A stretch of 64,000 nucleotides of DNA from Mycolicibacterium mengxianglii (GTDB lineage Bacteria; Actinomycetota; Actinomycetes; Mycobacteriales; Mycobacteriaceae). Below the pieces are notes generated by a model that made no database searches, was not told the DNA's origin, and saw nothing but the letters and a program-made list of their open reading frames with translations. Both the position numbers and the translations under genes were made by a program. Shown one piece after another: positions 16,448 to 25,136 of the stretch (position 1 is the first letter of the stretch; each line of letters opens with the position of its first letter). The stretch lies in the NCBI RefSeq assembly GCF_015710575.1, contig NZ_CP065373.1, forward strand, positions 2,666,001 through 2,730,000, given 5' to 3'.

Positions 16448-17146
16448 CTAGAACGCGACGCTTCGGGATGCGAGTAACTCGGCCAGCTCGTGCAGATCGC
16501 CGGCGGTCAGATCAGCCGCTGGATCGGCACGCTCACCGGTGGCCGGACCGAATTCCAGGGGGCGGTTGATGAACGCTGTCCGCAGGCCGGCAGCCCGGGC
16601 GCCTGCGAGATCGGAAGGGTGTGCGGCCACCAGCATCAGCTCGTCGGGCTCGATATCGAGAAGGTGCGCCGCAGTGAGGTAGGCCTTCGGTGCAGGCTTG
16701 TAGGCGTTTGCCAGTTCCGCGGACAGTACGCAGTCGAAGCGCAGGTCCCCGTGGCGAGCAAGGTCGATGAGCAGGGCGATGTGGGCATTCGACAAGGGAG
16801 CGGTGACATACATGCGCCGAAGGGCTTCCAGGCCACCGCGCACATCGGGCCAAGGATCCAGCTGGTGCCACGCCCGAACGAGGCGTTGCCGCTCTTCCAG
16901 CGAGAGGGTCAGCGCACGTTCGGCGAGAACGTCGTCGAGCGTCGCCATATGAAGGGCGTCGAAGGTACCCCATTGCCGCACCCCGTCATTGACTTCGTTC
17001 AGGATGGGCTGATATCGGAACCGCCAGGCATCCGCGAGCTCAGCGGGGTCACCCGGTACACCCGCTGCGCGGAATGCATCGGCGACCCCGGTGCGCCAAT
17101 CGACAAGTGTGCCGAAGACGTCAAAGACGAGTGCTCGCAGCGTCAT
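16448..17146 (-). CDS. HAD superfamily, type II (L-2-haloacid dehalogenase-like)
   Basis: 232 residues from ATG 17146. HAD motif I is FDVFGTLVDWR with the nucleophile Asp, motif II is TAPLSNAHIALL, and motifs III/IV are in AYKPAPKAYLTAA with VAAHPSDLAGARAAGL. The length and the D-x-F-G-T-L motif fit haloacid dehalogenase type II, which hydrolyses C-halogen bonds through an aspartyl ester. A phosphatase activity is also possible for this family. It stands alone, convergent with the MmyB gene. Confidence 0.82.
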   Translation of the reverse strand: MTLRALVFDVFGTLVDWRTGVADAFRAAGVPGDPAELADAWRFRYQPILNEVNDGVRQWGTFDALHMATLDDVLAERALTLSLEERQRLVRAWHQLDPWPDVRGGLEALRRMYVTAPLSNAHIALLIDLARHGDLRFDCVLSAELANAYKPAPKAYLTAAHLLDIEPDELMLVAAHPSDLAGARAAGLRTAFINRPLEFGPATGERADPAADLTAGDLHELAELLASRSVAF

Positions 17147-17295
17147 GAGTCGAAGGTACGCTGCTGCAGAGCGGGCAGGAGCCGTTGTGACCAAGCCGGC
17201 TCGCGTTCACCCACCGACGGCGGTAATGGCAACGGCGACAGGAGTGTTGACCCTAAGGATGAGTCGACCCGGGGATCGTCGCGCAGGAGCGGCGA

Positions 17296-17820
17296 TCACT
17301 CGCCGAGGGCGGCGCAGACCTTGCGCAGCAAACCGGCGAGTGTCTCCCGTTCGGCGGGGGAGAGGACAGCGATGACGTCTTCGTCATCGGCCAGCCGACG
17401 GGGCATCTGATCCTCGACCACGGATCGGCCGTGGTCGGTCAACGCCAGCAGGACCACGCGACCGTCGCGTTCTGATTTCTGCCGTACCACCAGGTCTCTC
17501 TGAACCAGGCTGTCGGCGATCTTGGTGATCGACGCTCCGCTGAGCATGGTGGTGGAGACGACTTCACTGGCCCGCAACGGTCGACCAACCCGAGCTAGTG
17601 CACTGAGTACGTTGAACTCCGACCGGGTGATCCCGTGCTGCTCCAAGTTGAGATCGAGTCGGTGGTTGCACAGTGATGCGATCCGCTGAACACGGCCGAG
17701 CACCTCGATGGGGGCCGTGTCCAGGTCAGGGCAGATCTGGGCCCACTCACGACGAATCAGATCCACCGTGTCGGTGAGGGCGGGCATCTCGGGTCGGGCC
17801 ACCCATGCATAGTAGGCCAC
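17296..17820 (-). CDS. MarR family transcriptional regulator
   Basis: 174 residues from GTG 17820. Winged helix: GITRSEFNVLSALARVGRPL, RASEVVSTTMLSGASITKIA, and the wing RQKSERDGRVVLLALTDHG. It is divergent from the FUSC gene; the two start codons are only 31 bases apart and a perfect 7-3-7 palindrome lies between them, so it almost certainly represses both. An ATG at 17787 is an alternative start. Neither start has a Shine-Dalgarno sequence, suggesting leaderless mRNA. Confidence 0.85.
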   Translation of the reverse strand: MAYYAWVARPEMPALTDTVDLIRREWAQICPDLDTAPIEVLGRVQRIASLCNHRLDLNLEQHGITRSEFNVLSALARVGRPLRASEVVSTTMLSGASITKIADSLVQRDLVVRQKSERDGRVVLLALTDHGRSVVEDQMPRRLADDEDVIAVLSPAERETLAGLLRKVCAALGE

Positions 17821-17829
17821 AACTATTTC

Positions 17830-17846
17830 ATCACTAAAATAGTGAT
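17830..17846. promoter_or_regulatory. MarR operator palindrome
   Basis: ATCACTA-AAA-TAGTGAT, a perfect inverted repeat with 7-base arms and a 3-base centre. It occupies most of the 31-base gap between the divergent marR and FUSC starts. Its right edge is 5 bases from the FUSC ATG, so binding would block both transcription starts. Confidence 0.75.
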
Positions 17847-17851
17847 AAAGT

Positions 17852-19012
17852 ATGGCGGTGCTCGGCTCCTTCTTTCACCATCTCGGACGCGGCGGCGCCG
17901 CCTTGCGCCACGCTGCCAAACCCCGTGCTTGGCGCGGCGCACTCCACATCGATGTGCACAAGGCAGGGGTGGCTGCCCCACTCCGAGTCGGCGCTGCTGT
18001 CACTTTGGTGTTCGTTGTCGGTGGCTTGGCCGGTCAACATGATGTTGTAGGTTTCGCGGCGTTGGGTGCGCTGGTCTCAGCGTTTTGCCGACCCGACCCT
18101 TATCCCGTTCGCTTCGGGCGCCTGGTCATCCTCGGTGTCGGCATCAGTGCCGCTATCGGCGTCGGCGCCCTGTTGGGGGCCGCCGGATGTCCGACCATCG
18201 TCCAGATCGTGGTGATTTCCGCGATCGCCGGTGCGGCGGGCTATCTGGTCTGGGCCCTGCACATTGTGGGGCCAGGAGCGGTGGTATTCGTGTTCGGCGC
18301 CGTGGGTGCGGCGAGTTTCGCTCACGACGTCGGTGACGTCATCCTCGTCGTGGCCGTGACAGCCGGGGGCTCGGTCATCGGTGTGATCGCCGCCTTGGCG
18401 CCATGGCTCATCCAGCACCTTCGGCAGGCTCTGAGCAGCACCACGCCGTCCGTCGGCACGGCGTCACACCCGGTGCAACGCGAGTCGCTGTGGGTCACCC
18501 TCGCCGGCGCACCGCATTCGACGCTGGTCATCAGGGGCGCGCGGATCGCCGTCGCCGGAGCCCTGGGGGCAGCCATCGCGTCCGGACTCGGGCTCGCCCA
18601 TCCCATGTGGGCCACCATGGGCGCCGTCGCCACAATGCAGGGCGTCGGCTACCACCTGGCGATTCACCGCGGAGTGCAACGTCTACTGGGCAATGTGGGT
18701 GGCGCGCTACTTGCGGCAGGCCTGCTGGCCCTGCCTCTGGGTTACTGGGGCACCGTCGCAGCGATCATCGTGTTCCAGACCGTCGCCGAGATAGCGTCCA
18801 CGGTCAACTATGCTCTGACCTCCCTGGCGGTGACACCGATGGCGTTGCTGCTCACCGGACTTGGTGCCGGGTTGGCTCCCGCGGTGGCTCTCGACCGGGT
18901 CCTCGACACGGGTGTGGGAATCGTGACCGGCATCGTCATCGCGGCCCTGACCATCAGTGGGGCCGACGCCAAAAAGCTGATGACGATGCCGCGTGAGGCC
19001 GGCGCTGCGTAG
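17852..19012 (+). CDS. FUSC family membrane protein
   Basis: 386 residues with two groups of hydrophobic helices (about 45-175 and 220-370) separated by a hydrophilic linker, the duplicated layout of FUSC (fusaric acid resistance-like) proteins. Motifs include GFAALGALVSAFCRPDPYP and HPMWATMGAVATMQGVGYHL with HRGVQRLLGNVGGALLAAG, typical of the family. Some relatives export aromatic acids. The divergent MarR gene fits control by such a compound; the substrate is inferred only. Confidence 0.82.
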   Translation: MAVLGSFFHHLGRGGAALRHAAKPRAWRGALHIDVHKAGVAAPLRVGAAVTLVFVVGGLAGQHDVVGFAALGALVSAFCRPDPYPVRFGRLVILGVGISAAIGVGALLGAAGCPTIVQIVVISAIAGAAGYLVWALHIVGPGAVVFVFGAVGAASFAHDVGDVILVVAVTAGGSVIGVIAALAPWLIQHLRQALSSTTPSVGTASHPVQRESLWVTLAGAPHSTLVIRGARIAVAGALGAAIASGLGLAHPMWATMGAVATMQGVGYHLAIHRGVQRLLGNVGGALLAAGLLALPLGYWGTVAAIIVFQTVAEIASTVNYALTSLAVTPMALLLTGLGAGLAPAVALDRVLDTGVGIVTGIVIAALTISGADAKKLMTMPREAGAA

Positions 19013-19040
19013 AGCGACGCGGGACTACACTCACCTGTCC

Positions 19041-19655
19041 ATGCCCTACATTCTGCAACTCGATTCCTCTGCCGACGTCTACTCATCGGTCTCCCGGCAG
19101 CTGACGAGTGAGTTCGCGCAACGGTGGGCCGCTGCGGCGCCAGGTCGCGAAATCCGCCATCGGGACCTGCATGCCAGGCCGCTGCCACACCTGCCCACCA
19201 ACACCGTGCACTTCACCGCGGAGCGTCGGCCCGAGAACGGCGTCGCCCCGGCGTCTGAAATAGCAGAACTGCAAAGGGAATTGATCGAGGAGCTGTCCGG
19301 AGCGGCGGGCGTTGTGATCGGTGCACCGATGTACAACTTCTCCCTGCCTTCGACCCTCAAGGCATGGGTCGATTACGTCCACGTCATCGGCGCCACCTCA
19401 CCGGCGACCGAAGGAATCACCCCGCTGCTCGGCAAGCCGGTCACGGCTGTCTCCGCGCGCGCCACCCCGACTGGTGCCGACGTCGAGGCGGACTTCGTCC
19501 TCGGCCCGCTGTACGCGATCCTCGGTGGGTTCATGAGCATGGACGTCACGGGCTTCGTCGTACACTCCGAACCGCCCGCTTCGCCGGGCGACTTCCATCG
19601 ACCCGTTGACGACGTCCGCCGCGAACTTCTCGATCACGCGGACAGCTGGCAGTGA
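19041..19655 (+). CDS. azoR: FMN-dependent NADH-azoreductase-like flavodoxin-fold protein
   Basis: 204 residues from ATG 19041. The layout is AzoR-like: LDSSADVYSSVSRQLTSEFA for the FMN phosphate loop, GVVIGAPMYNFSLPSTLKAW VDYV for the central strand and flavin contact (PMYNF), and KPVTAVSARA next. These enzymes reduce quinones and azo dyes with NADH. It follows the FUSC gene by 28 bases on the same strand and may be co-transcribed with it, fitting detoxification of an aromatic compound sensed by the MarR regulator. Confidence 0.82.
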   Translation: MPYILQLDSSADVYSSVSRQLTSEFAQRWAAAAPGREIRHRDLHARPLPHLPTNTVHFTAERRPENGVAPASEIAELQRELIEELSGAAGVVIGAPMYNFSLPSTLKAWVDYVHVIGATSPATEGITPLLGKPVTAVSARATPTGADVEADFVLGPLYAILGGFMSMDVTGFVVHSEPPASPGDFHRPVDDVRRELLDHADSWQ

Positions 19656-19667
19656 TCGGCCCGGTTG

Positions 19668-20294
19668 TCAGGCTGTCGCGTCGAGGATCTTGATCGCGAA
19701 GACCAGGGAGTCACCCGGCTGAATCCCGGCGCTGGGCTGACCCTCGGGGTACCCGTCCGCGGAGGTCATCGCCACAGCAACCGTGGACCCGACCGTCTGG
19801 CCTGCGATGGCCTTCTGGAAGCCCGGCACCACGCCGTCGAGAGGGAATTCAACGGGTTCGCCGCGCTCGTAACTGCTGTCGAACACCGACCCGTCGCGAC
19901 CGTTGACGCCCATGTAGCAGACGGAGACGGAAGCCGTGTCTGCAACGACCGGCCCGTCGCCGGCCTGCAGGGTATGCACCTGAGTCTCGGTCACGCTGAA
20001 AGGGGCGTCCACAGTGACGACGGGCGCCGCCGCATCTGTTGATCCGGTGACCTCGACGCCGCCGGTGGCCCCGCGCAGCGTCCACTCGGCGGCGCCAGTG
20101 TTCTCCGGGGCTGAGGTGGGGCAACCGCTGGCCTCGGCCAGCGTCTCGGTGATGGAGGACTCGATCACTTCGGTTGCCGACGGTGTGCCTGCCGTCTGGG
20201 AGTCCGTATCGGACCCGCACGCGGCAACGGTGAATACCAGGGAAGCGGCACAAGCTACGAGAGCGACGGACGAAGGCAGGCGAGAGGAATTCAC
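19668..20294 (-). CDS. FKBP-type peptidyl-prolyl isomerase lipoprotein
   Basis: About 208 residues. A lipoprotein signal peptide (VALVACAASLVFTVAACGS) places it outside the membrane. The C-terminal ~100 residues carry the FKBP fold: DTASVSVCYMGVNGRDGSVF DSSYERGEPVEFPLDGVVPG FQKAIAGQTVGSTVAVAM with a final GDSLVFAIKILDA. It would speed Pro isomerisation in exported proteins. Starts at 20294 and 20303 (both GTG) are equally possible. It is convergent with the azoreductase gene. Confidence 0.85.
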   Translation of the reverse strand: MNSSRLPSSVALVACAASLVFTVAACGSDTDSQTAGTPSATEVIESSITETLAEASGCPTSAPENTGAAEWTLRGATGGVEVTGSTDAAAPVVTVDAPFSVTETQVHTLQAGDGPVVADTASVSVCYMGVNGRDGSVFDSSYERGEPVEFPLDGVVPGFQKAIAGQTVGSTVAVAMTSADGYPEGQPSAGIQPGDSLVFAIKILDATA

Positions 20295-20360
20295 CGTTGT
20301 CACGCTACAGCTGCGCGGCACATCGGTTACCGGTAACCCTCGGATACCCGCGATCGGTAG

Positions 20361-21096
20361 TCAAAGCATCAGGGTAGGAGCAATATTGGACGCCCTCCGC
20401 CTGTTCGGGTGTGAGGCCGCCGCCGTGACATTTGCCCTCGACGGCGACAACGACACCGCGGGGCGGGACAGGTGCCAACGAAGGCAGCCCTCCCGCAACG
20501 CCTCGTCGACAGCGCTGGTGATGGAAGTCAGCACCACAGCCTGGCCCGGCTCCCAGATCTGTATTGATCCGCCGCTGAGGGTGATGCGCCTTATCGGAGA
20601 GCCACAGGTTCTCAAAAGCGCGGAGCGGCACAACAATCGCTCTGCTACGGTTGCCCATTCCACCGCGCCGCCGTCGTCGACATTGCCGTGTAACCCGATC
20701 ACTCGCAATCGCCTGTCGCCCAGTACCAGAGGCGCGTCACCGTCGAGGTAGATGTATTTGGTGCAAGGGGTTGCATTCGGCCAACCGGGCCATCTGCTGG
20801 GAGGTGTCGACGATGAAGCGGGACACCCCGAGATTGACTGCTCGACGGAGAGCGGCGGTATCTGATCCGCAGCGAAAGACGACCTGAAGCGGTTTAATGC
20901 CATTGTGCCACAACAGATCCAATGCATCGTGGTCATCTGCGACAACGGTGACACCATGTGAACGCACCCAGTCCGCGAGCGCGCGATCACTGAGCGCCGC
21001 GGCGGGTACGCCGCATCCCACACCGGCGATAACGCCTCGCATCAGCTGGATCGCGGTGTGTAGTTGCGGCGTGCAGGCGTCATCGGCAGGTGTCAT
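20361..21096 (-). pseudogene. PLP-dependent decarboxylase/alanine-racemase-fold protein, frameshifted
   Basis: The first part (VTVVADDHDALDLLWHNGIK, RAVNLGVSRFIVDTSQQMAR LAEC) and a second part in the next frame (KYIYLDGDAPLVLGDRRLRV IGLHGNVDD; RITLSGGSIQIW) together match a mycobacterial family related to the N-terminal barrel of ornithine/DAP decarboxylases. The switch falls near 20757-20770, at a CCCC/AAA run, and the 736-base span is one base over a multiple of three. A single inserted base explains it. Whether this is decay or error cannot be told here. Substrate unknown. Confidence 0.6.
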
Positions 21097-21337
21097 AGGT
21101 CCAGGTGTACGGAGTATCCGGTCGTACCGCCCGACTCCATACGTACTCTTGACGCCGGACGCACCCGTTTTGACGTCATGTTGATGACGGCAAGTTGGTC
21201 GTCTCTACCCGGGCCGAGCTGGACTGCGTCGGTGTTCGGAAACCGAAGCTACCCAGCATCCGTCGTCGCCTCGGAGTGCATCCTGGCGATATCCGCGCGG
21301 TGCAGTGGTGATCCGATCGGCGGTGTGGCGAGGCTGA

Positions 21338-21544
21338 ATGCGAAAGGCTGGCCATCGCACGGAACGGATGTCGGCCGGCGTCGTCGCTGACCTGGGCCTG
21401 CATGCCATGGCGTTGCCATTCGAAACCGAACCGGTCCCCGTCGTTCTGGCTTGGCATCAGCGCTATGACGATGACCGCACCCACGCTTGGCTCCGCGACC
21501 AAGTCAACGCCGCTGTCCGGCAGCGCTTTCCTGCGCAGGATTGA
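21338..21544 (+). pseudogene. LysR-type regulator, C-terminal fragment
   Basis: Residues from ~12 on read SAGVVADLGLHAMALPFETE, then PVPVVLAWHQRYDDDRTHAW LRDQV, the standard C-terminal end of a LysR effector-binding domain. No HTH or remaining effector domain is present upstream in any frame. It is a stub of about 55 residues without expected function. Confidence 0.6.
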
Positions 21545-21708
21545 CGCCGCGACGAGATCGACGGGCGATCAAGCCGACGTCTCAGCAATCGGCGCACGGG
21601 AGGTGGCCCGGGTCCACACACCTGGCGGCTGATTCCGGTAGTGGTTGCTCGCAGTTCAATTCCCGAAGTCGGCGCCGCATGAACAGATTCTGGCTATGTA
21701 TTGATTAA

Positions 21709-21726
21709 CTACCTACCAGAAGGTAG
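21709..21726. promoter_or_regulatory. TetR-type operator before truncated tetR
   Basis: Inverted repeat CTACCT-ACCAGA-AGGTAG, 11 bases upstream of the ATG of the truncated TetR gene. Position and symmetry fit an autoregulatory operator. A half-site AGGTAG recurs at 21975, just after that gene and ahead of the DUF308 gene. Confidence 0.5.
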
Positions 21727-21736
21727 GGTCACCGAC

Positions 21737-21973
21737 ATGGCCATTTTTGCCTCGACGTCCGAAGCCATCCTTCGTTGCGCTCGAACGTCGATCATCGCGG
21801 GCGGCTACAACGGTTTCAGCTATCCCGACATCGCTGCAGTCGTGCACGGCCCGATGCTCTCCACCCGGGCCTACGGCGATCCGCAGGTCTTTGCGGTCAT
21901 CACGCGGCCGGCGATCGACAGGCTTCGTTCGACTCGGGTTGATGCCGACGATTCGATCAAGGAAGCCATCTAG
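21737..21973 (+). pseudogene. TetR family regulator with internal deletion
   Basis: Residues 1-~36 (STSEAILRCARTSIIAGGYN GFSYPDIAAVV) are the start of a TetR DNA-binding domain, and residues ~37-78 (HGPMLSTRAYGDPQVFAVIT RPAIDRLR) match the last helix of such proteins. The recognition helix and about 100 residues of the ligand domain between them are absent, yet the junction is in frame. The 78-residue product could not bind DNA in the normal way but could still dimerise. An intact-looking operator precedes it. Confidence 0.6.
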
Positions 21974-22111
21974 TAGGTAGACACAGTTTTCCCGAAGTCC
22001 AATACGTGACTTCGGTTTGGCCCGCCACCGGCAGGCCCAGGCTCGAGTGGGACGTGGCCACCACCACGTCCGGTCCGTTCGCGCCGTCCCCGAAGATCAA
22101 AGGAGCAGCAC

Positions 22112-22696
22112 ATGACAGAAACCGAAACCATTGGCCAGACACGCGAGATCAGTGGAAACGACGCGTGGCTCAAACGCTACTACTTCACCCGTGCAGGGTT
22201 CTCCATCGTGTGGGTGGTTGCCGCTTTCGGCCTTGCGCACAGCGCGACCGCCGTCGTCGCCGCGCTGCTGCTGATCTATCCAGCATGGGACGCGATCGCG
22301 AATATGGTTGACGCACAGCGCAATGGCGGACTTCGACGCAATCCCACTCAAGCGTTCAATGCCGCAGTCAGTACGGTGACCACGATCGCAGTCGCCATTG
22401 CCCTGACACAGAGCATGAACGCCGTGCTCGGCGTATTCGGCGTGTGGGCAGCATTGTCGGGTCTGCTCCAGCTCGCTACAGCAGCGCGCCGATGGAAGAG
22501 TTCCGGCGGACAGTGGCCCATGATCCTGAGCGGTGTCCAGTCGACGGCGGCGGGTGGCATGTTCCTGGTGCAGGCAACTGCCCCTGAGCTGCCGCAGATC
22601 AGCACCATCGCCCCCTACGCCGCCTTTGGTGCGTTCTACTTCCTGATCTCGGCGGTTTGGCTGACTGTCAAGGACGTTCGCGGTCGGCGTGCCTGA
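22112..22696 (+). CDS. DUF308 (HdeD-like) membrane protein
   Basis: 194 residues with six hydrophobic segments, starting with YYFTRAGFSIVWVVAAFGLA and HSATAVVAALLLIYPAWDAI, and repeating a similar pattern in the second half. This fits the HdeD/DUF308 family of short integral membrane proteins of unclear function (acid resistance in E. coli HdeD). AAGGAG lies 8 bases before ATG 22112. It follows the truncated TetR gene, whose operator may once have controlled it. Confidence 0.78.
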   Translation: MTETETIGQTREISGNDAWLKRYYFTRAGFSIVWVVAAFGLAHSATAVVAALLLIYPAWDAIANMVDAQRNGGLRRNPTQAFNAAVSTVTTIAVAIALTQSMNAVLGVFGVWAALSGLLQLATAARRWKSSGGQWPMILSGVQSTAAGGMFLVQATAPELPQISTIAPYAAFGAFYFLISAVWLTVKDVRGRRA

Positions 22697-22793
22697 CCCC
22701 ACGTGAGCCGCGAGGCAACGGTCGCGATCGAACGCTTGATATTGATCGACGGCCAGAGGAGCGTTGACCGTGACCGGGAGAGCAGGGCCGCGG

Positions 22794-23222
22794 TCAGTAC
22801 GTGTACCGACTGACGTTCTCCGGATGGATCACCATGCGGACCTGGTCTTCGGCCAGGATCCCGGCAAGGTCTTGCGCCCGGGCAGGGTCATTGAGGTCCC
22901 AGTAGCGGCCGGCGAGGCGGGCGGCCAGGTCGCGCGCTCCGTCGGCTTCCACCGTGACGGGGCCGGCGATCGACACCCAGCGTTCGCGTTCACCGACAGG
23001 GGCTGCGACGACGAGCGAGGCACGCGGGTCGCGGTGCGCCCGTCGTACTTTCAAAGTATCTGGACCGGTGAACAATTGGACTGCGCCGTCAGCAGTGACC
23101 TCGAACCACACTGGCCGTGGCTGCGCCGGGATCGGCCCGGCCGCCATGGACAGGAACCCGTGCAGGGGGCGTGCGAGGAACTCGATGTCCTGGGCGGTCA
23201 GTGAATTGTCGTCGCTGCTCAT
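22794..23222 (-). CDS. Pyridoxamine 5'-phosphate oxidase-fold protein (F420/FMN type)
   Basis: 142 residues with the split beta-barrel flavin fold: LARPLHGFLSMAAG at the start, PRPVWFEVTADGAVQLFTGP, then RRAHRDPRASLVVAAPVGER ERWVSIAGPVTVE. These small enzymes bind FMN or F420. Its ATG overlaps the stop of the upstream NmrA-like gene by 4 bases, so the two are co-translated. Confidence 0.82.
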   Translation of the reverse strand: MSSDDNSLTAQDIEFLARPLHGFLSMAAGPIPAQPRPVWFEVTADGAVQLFTGPDTLKVRRAHRDPRASLVVAAPVGERERWVSIAGPVTVEADGARDLAARLAGRYWDLNDPARAQDLAGILAEDQVRMVIHPENVSRYTY

Positions 23223-24055
23223 CGGTGCCAGGCCCCGGCCGCCGCGGTCCGCAACACGTAGTCCTCGAAGGTTCGAGGCTCCCGGCCCAGCACGGCGGCG
23301 ACGCCGTCGGTCGTTCCCGCCAGCAGCCCGCGCTCCATCATCACGAACATCTCGGCGATGTGCTGTGCGTCGTCCTCACTGAGGCCGTCCTTCACCAGCG
23401 AGGCGGTGTACTCAGCGGGGGAAATCTGCGTGTAGGTGATGGGCAGCCCGGATGCCCGCGAAATCAGCGCGACGGCCTCATCGAAGGTGATCGCGCGGGG
23501 GCCAGTCAGTTCGTAGACCCGACCGGCGTGCCCGTCGGGTTCGGCCAACACCGCGGCGGCAACATCGGCGACATCCTCGATGTCGATGAACGGCTCGGGC
23601 ACCATGCCCGCGGGAAGGGCCAACTCACCGCGCAAGAGCGGGGTGTGGAAGTTCTCCTCGTCGAAGTTCTGGTTGAAGTTGTTCGGCCGCAATACGGTCC
23701 ATTGTAACGACGACCCACGCACCGCGTCCTCGGCATCGCGCATATCGCGTCCGAATGCAGAGTCGCCCCAGGTGTCGGCGCCCCGTCCGGAGAGGACGAC
23801 AAGGCGCTGCACGCCGGTGGCCTCTGCACGCGCCACGAACTTGTGCACTGGACCCGGTAGGCGGGGAGCCACGATGTACGCCGCCGCCACTCCCTCGAGT
23901 GCTGCATCCCAGGTGTCAGGATCGGACCAGTCGAACCGGGTCTCGCTGCTCCGGGACGCAGCACGCACGGGTGCGCCCTGCATCCGTAACCGGGCGGCGA
24001 CCCGCCGGCCCGTTTTGCCGGTGGCGCCTAGGACGAGGGTGATGTCATTACTCAT
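23219..24055 (-). CDS. NmrA/NAD(P)-binding atypical SDR
   Basis: 278 residues from ATG 24055. The NAD(P) motif GATGKTGRRVAARL is at residues ~8-21, followed by VQRLVVLSGRGAD, the WTVLRPNNFNQNF segment and PFIDIEDVADVAAAVLAEP, all typical of NmrA-like/azoreductase-type SDRs. It forms an operon with the PPOX gene. The AraC gene at 24137 is divergent with an 81-base gap and is the likely regulator. Confidence 0.85.
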   Translation of the reverse strand: MSNDITLVLGATGKTGRRVAARLRMQGAPVRAASRSSETRFDWSDPDTWDAALEGVAAAYIVAPRLPGPVHKFVARAEATGVQRLVVLSGRGADTWGDSAFGRDMRDAEDAVRGSSLQWTVLRPNNFNQNFDEENFHTPLLRGELALPAGMVPEPFIDIEDVADVAAAVLAEPDGHAGRVYELTGPRAITFDEAVALISRASGLPITYTQISPAEYTASLVKDGLSEDDAQHIAEMFVMMERGLLAGTTDGVAAVLGREPRTFEDYVLRTAAAGAWHR

Positions 24056-24136
24056 GCATCGATTGAACCGAGCATTGTCGGACGATTCCATAGGTCAGAG
24101 GCCAGATTGCCTAGGTATTCGTCTAACATCACACTG

Positions 24137-25090
24137 ATGGACGTCTTCGGAGATCTGTTTCGGGGGGTGCGAGCTCATGGCTCGTTGTTCGGTAGCTCCC
24201 TGTTGGCGCCGCCCTGGGCGCTGCACTTCGTCGATGGCGCCCCGCTGACACTCTGCACCGTTATCAACGGAGCCGGTTGGATCGTGCCGGAAAACGGCTC
24301 GCCCGAACTACTGGGCCCCTATGAGACGGTTGTCGTTCGCGGCCCTACAACGTTCACCTTCGTCGACGAGCTAGATACGCCGGCGCAGCCGATTGCGTGC
24401 GGTGAGGACTGCGCCACACCCGAGCAGGGCGGCACGCGGTACCGGCTCGGGTGGGCCGACGCTGACGATTCCCGCAGTGAGGCAGCAACATTCATCACCG
24501 GCGCCTACCCGGTGGGGGGCGAGATCAACCGGCGGCTGCTCGACGCATTACCCGTCGTCCTGCGTGTGGAGGCCGGCGGTACCGGAGACGCAGTGCTCGA
24601 CCACCTCGCGGCAGAGGTGGCTGTCGACGCCCCAGGGCAGCAGGTCGTGTTGGACCGGTTGTTGGATTGGATGCTGGTGTGCACGCTGCGCGAATGGTTC
24701 GACCGGCCAGGGGGCGAGCCCCCGGCGTGGTGGGCGGCCCAGCGTGACGCGGTAGCCGGTGAAGCGTTGCGGTTGTTCCACGCCGACCCGGCAGCGCCGT
24801 GGACCGTTTCCTCGTTGGCCACCCGTATAGGAGTGTCGCGTTCGACGCTTGCCAAGCGTTTCGCGGACTTGGTGGGGGAGCCCCCGCTGACCTATCTCGC
24901 CCGGTGGCGGATGGCGCTTGCGGCGGATCTGCTGGTGGAGCAGGATACGGCGACCATTGCCCACATTGCCCGAAAGGTGGGGTATTCCGACCCATTCGGG
25001 TTCAGCGCAGCGTTCAAGCGGGTCCGGGGCGTCAACCCCAGCGAGTTCCGGCGGAGCGCCAAAATCGCTGCGTCCGTGAAGGTTGGGTAG
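24137..25090 (+). CDS. AraC family regulator with N-terminal cupin
   Basis: 317 residues. The N-terminal half is a cupin_6-type sensor (LLAPPWALHFVDGAPLTLCT; ELLGPYETVVVRGPTTFTFV). The C-terminal ~100 residues have two HTH motifs (WTVSSLATRIGVSRSTLAKR FADLVGEPPLTYLARWRM; TIAHIARKVGYSDPFGFSAA FKRVRGVNPSEFR). It is divergent from the NmrA/PPOX pair, so it probably activates that pair in response to a small reactive ligand. Confidence 0.88.
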   Translation: MDVFGDLFRGVRAHGSLFGSSLLAPPWALHFVDGAPLTLCTVINGAGWIVPENGSPELLGPYETVVVRGPTTFTFVDELDTPAQPIACGEDCATPEQGGTRYRLGWADADDSRSEAATFITGAYPVGGEINRRLLDALPVVLRVEAGGTGDAVLDHLAAEVAVDAPGQQVVLDRLLDWMLVCTLREWFDRPGGEPPAWWAAQRDAVAGEALRLFHADPAAPWTVSSLATRIGVSRSTLAKRFADLVGEPPLTYLARWRMALAADLLVEQDTATIAHIARKVGYSDPFGFSAAFKRVRGVNPSEFRRSAKIAASVKVG

Positions 25091-25136
25091 TCCGTTCCAG
25101 GGCCGGCTGCGGCGCACGGAATCCTAGAATGCCCAT

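Larger units (their letters stand above)
21097..21736. other. Gene-poor stretch with gene remnants
   Basis: 640 bases without an intact gene. The 3' part of a LysR gene (21338-21544) and a TetR-type operator (21709-21726) are the only recognisable pieces. A 45-codon open stretch near 21175-21310 has no family that I recognise. Together with the flanking broken genes this looks like a site of deletions. Confidence 0.5.

Noticed and set aside
21640..21690. Possible tRNA 3' end (GTTCAATTCC-like T-loop)
   Set aside because: The flanking bases do not pair as a T stem, and no acceptor or anticodon arm is found upstream.
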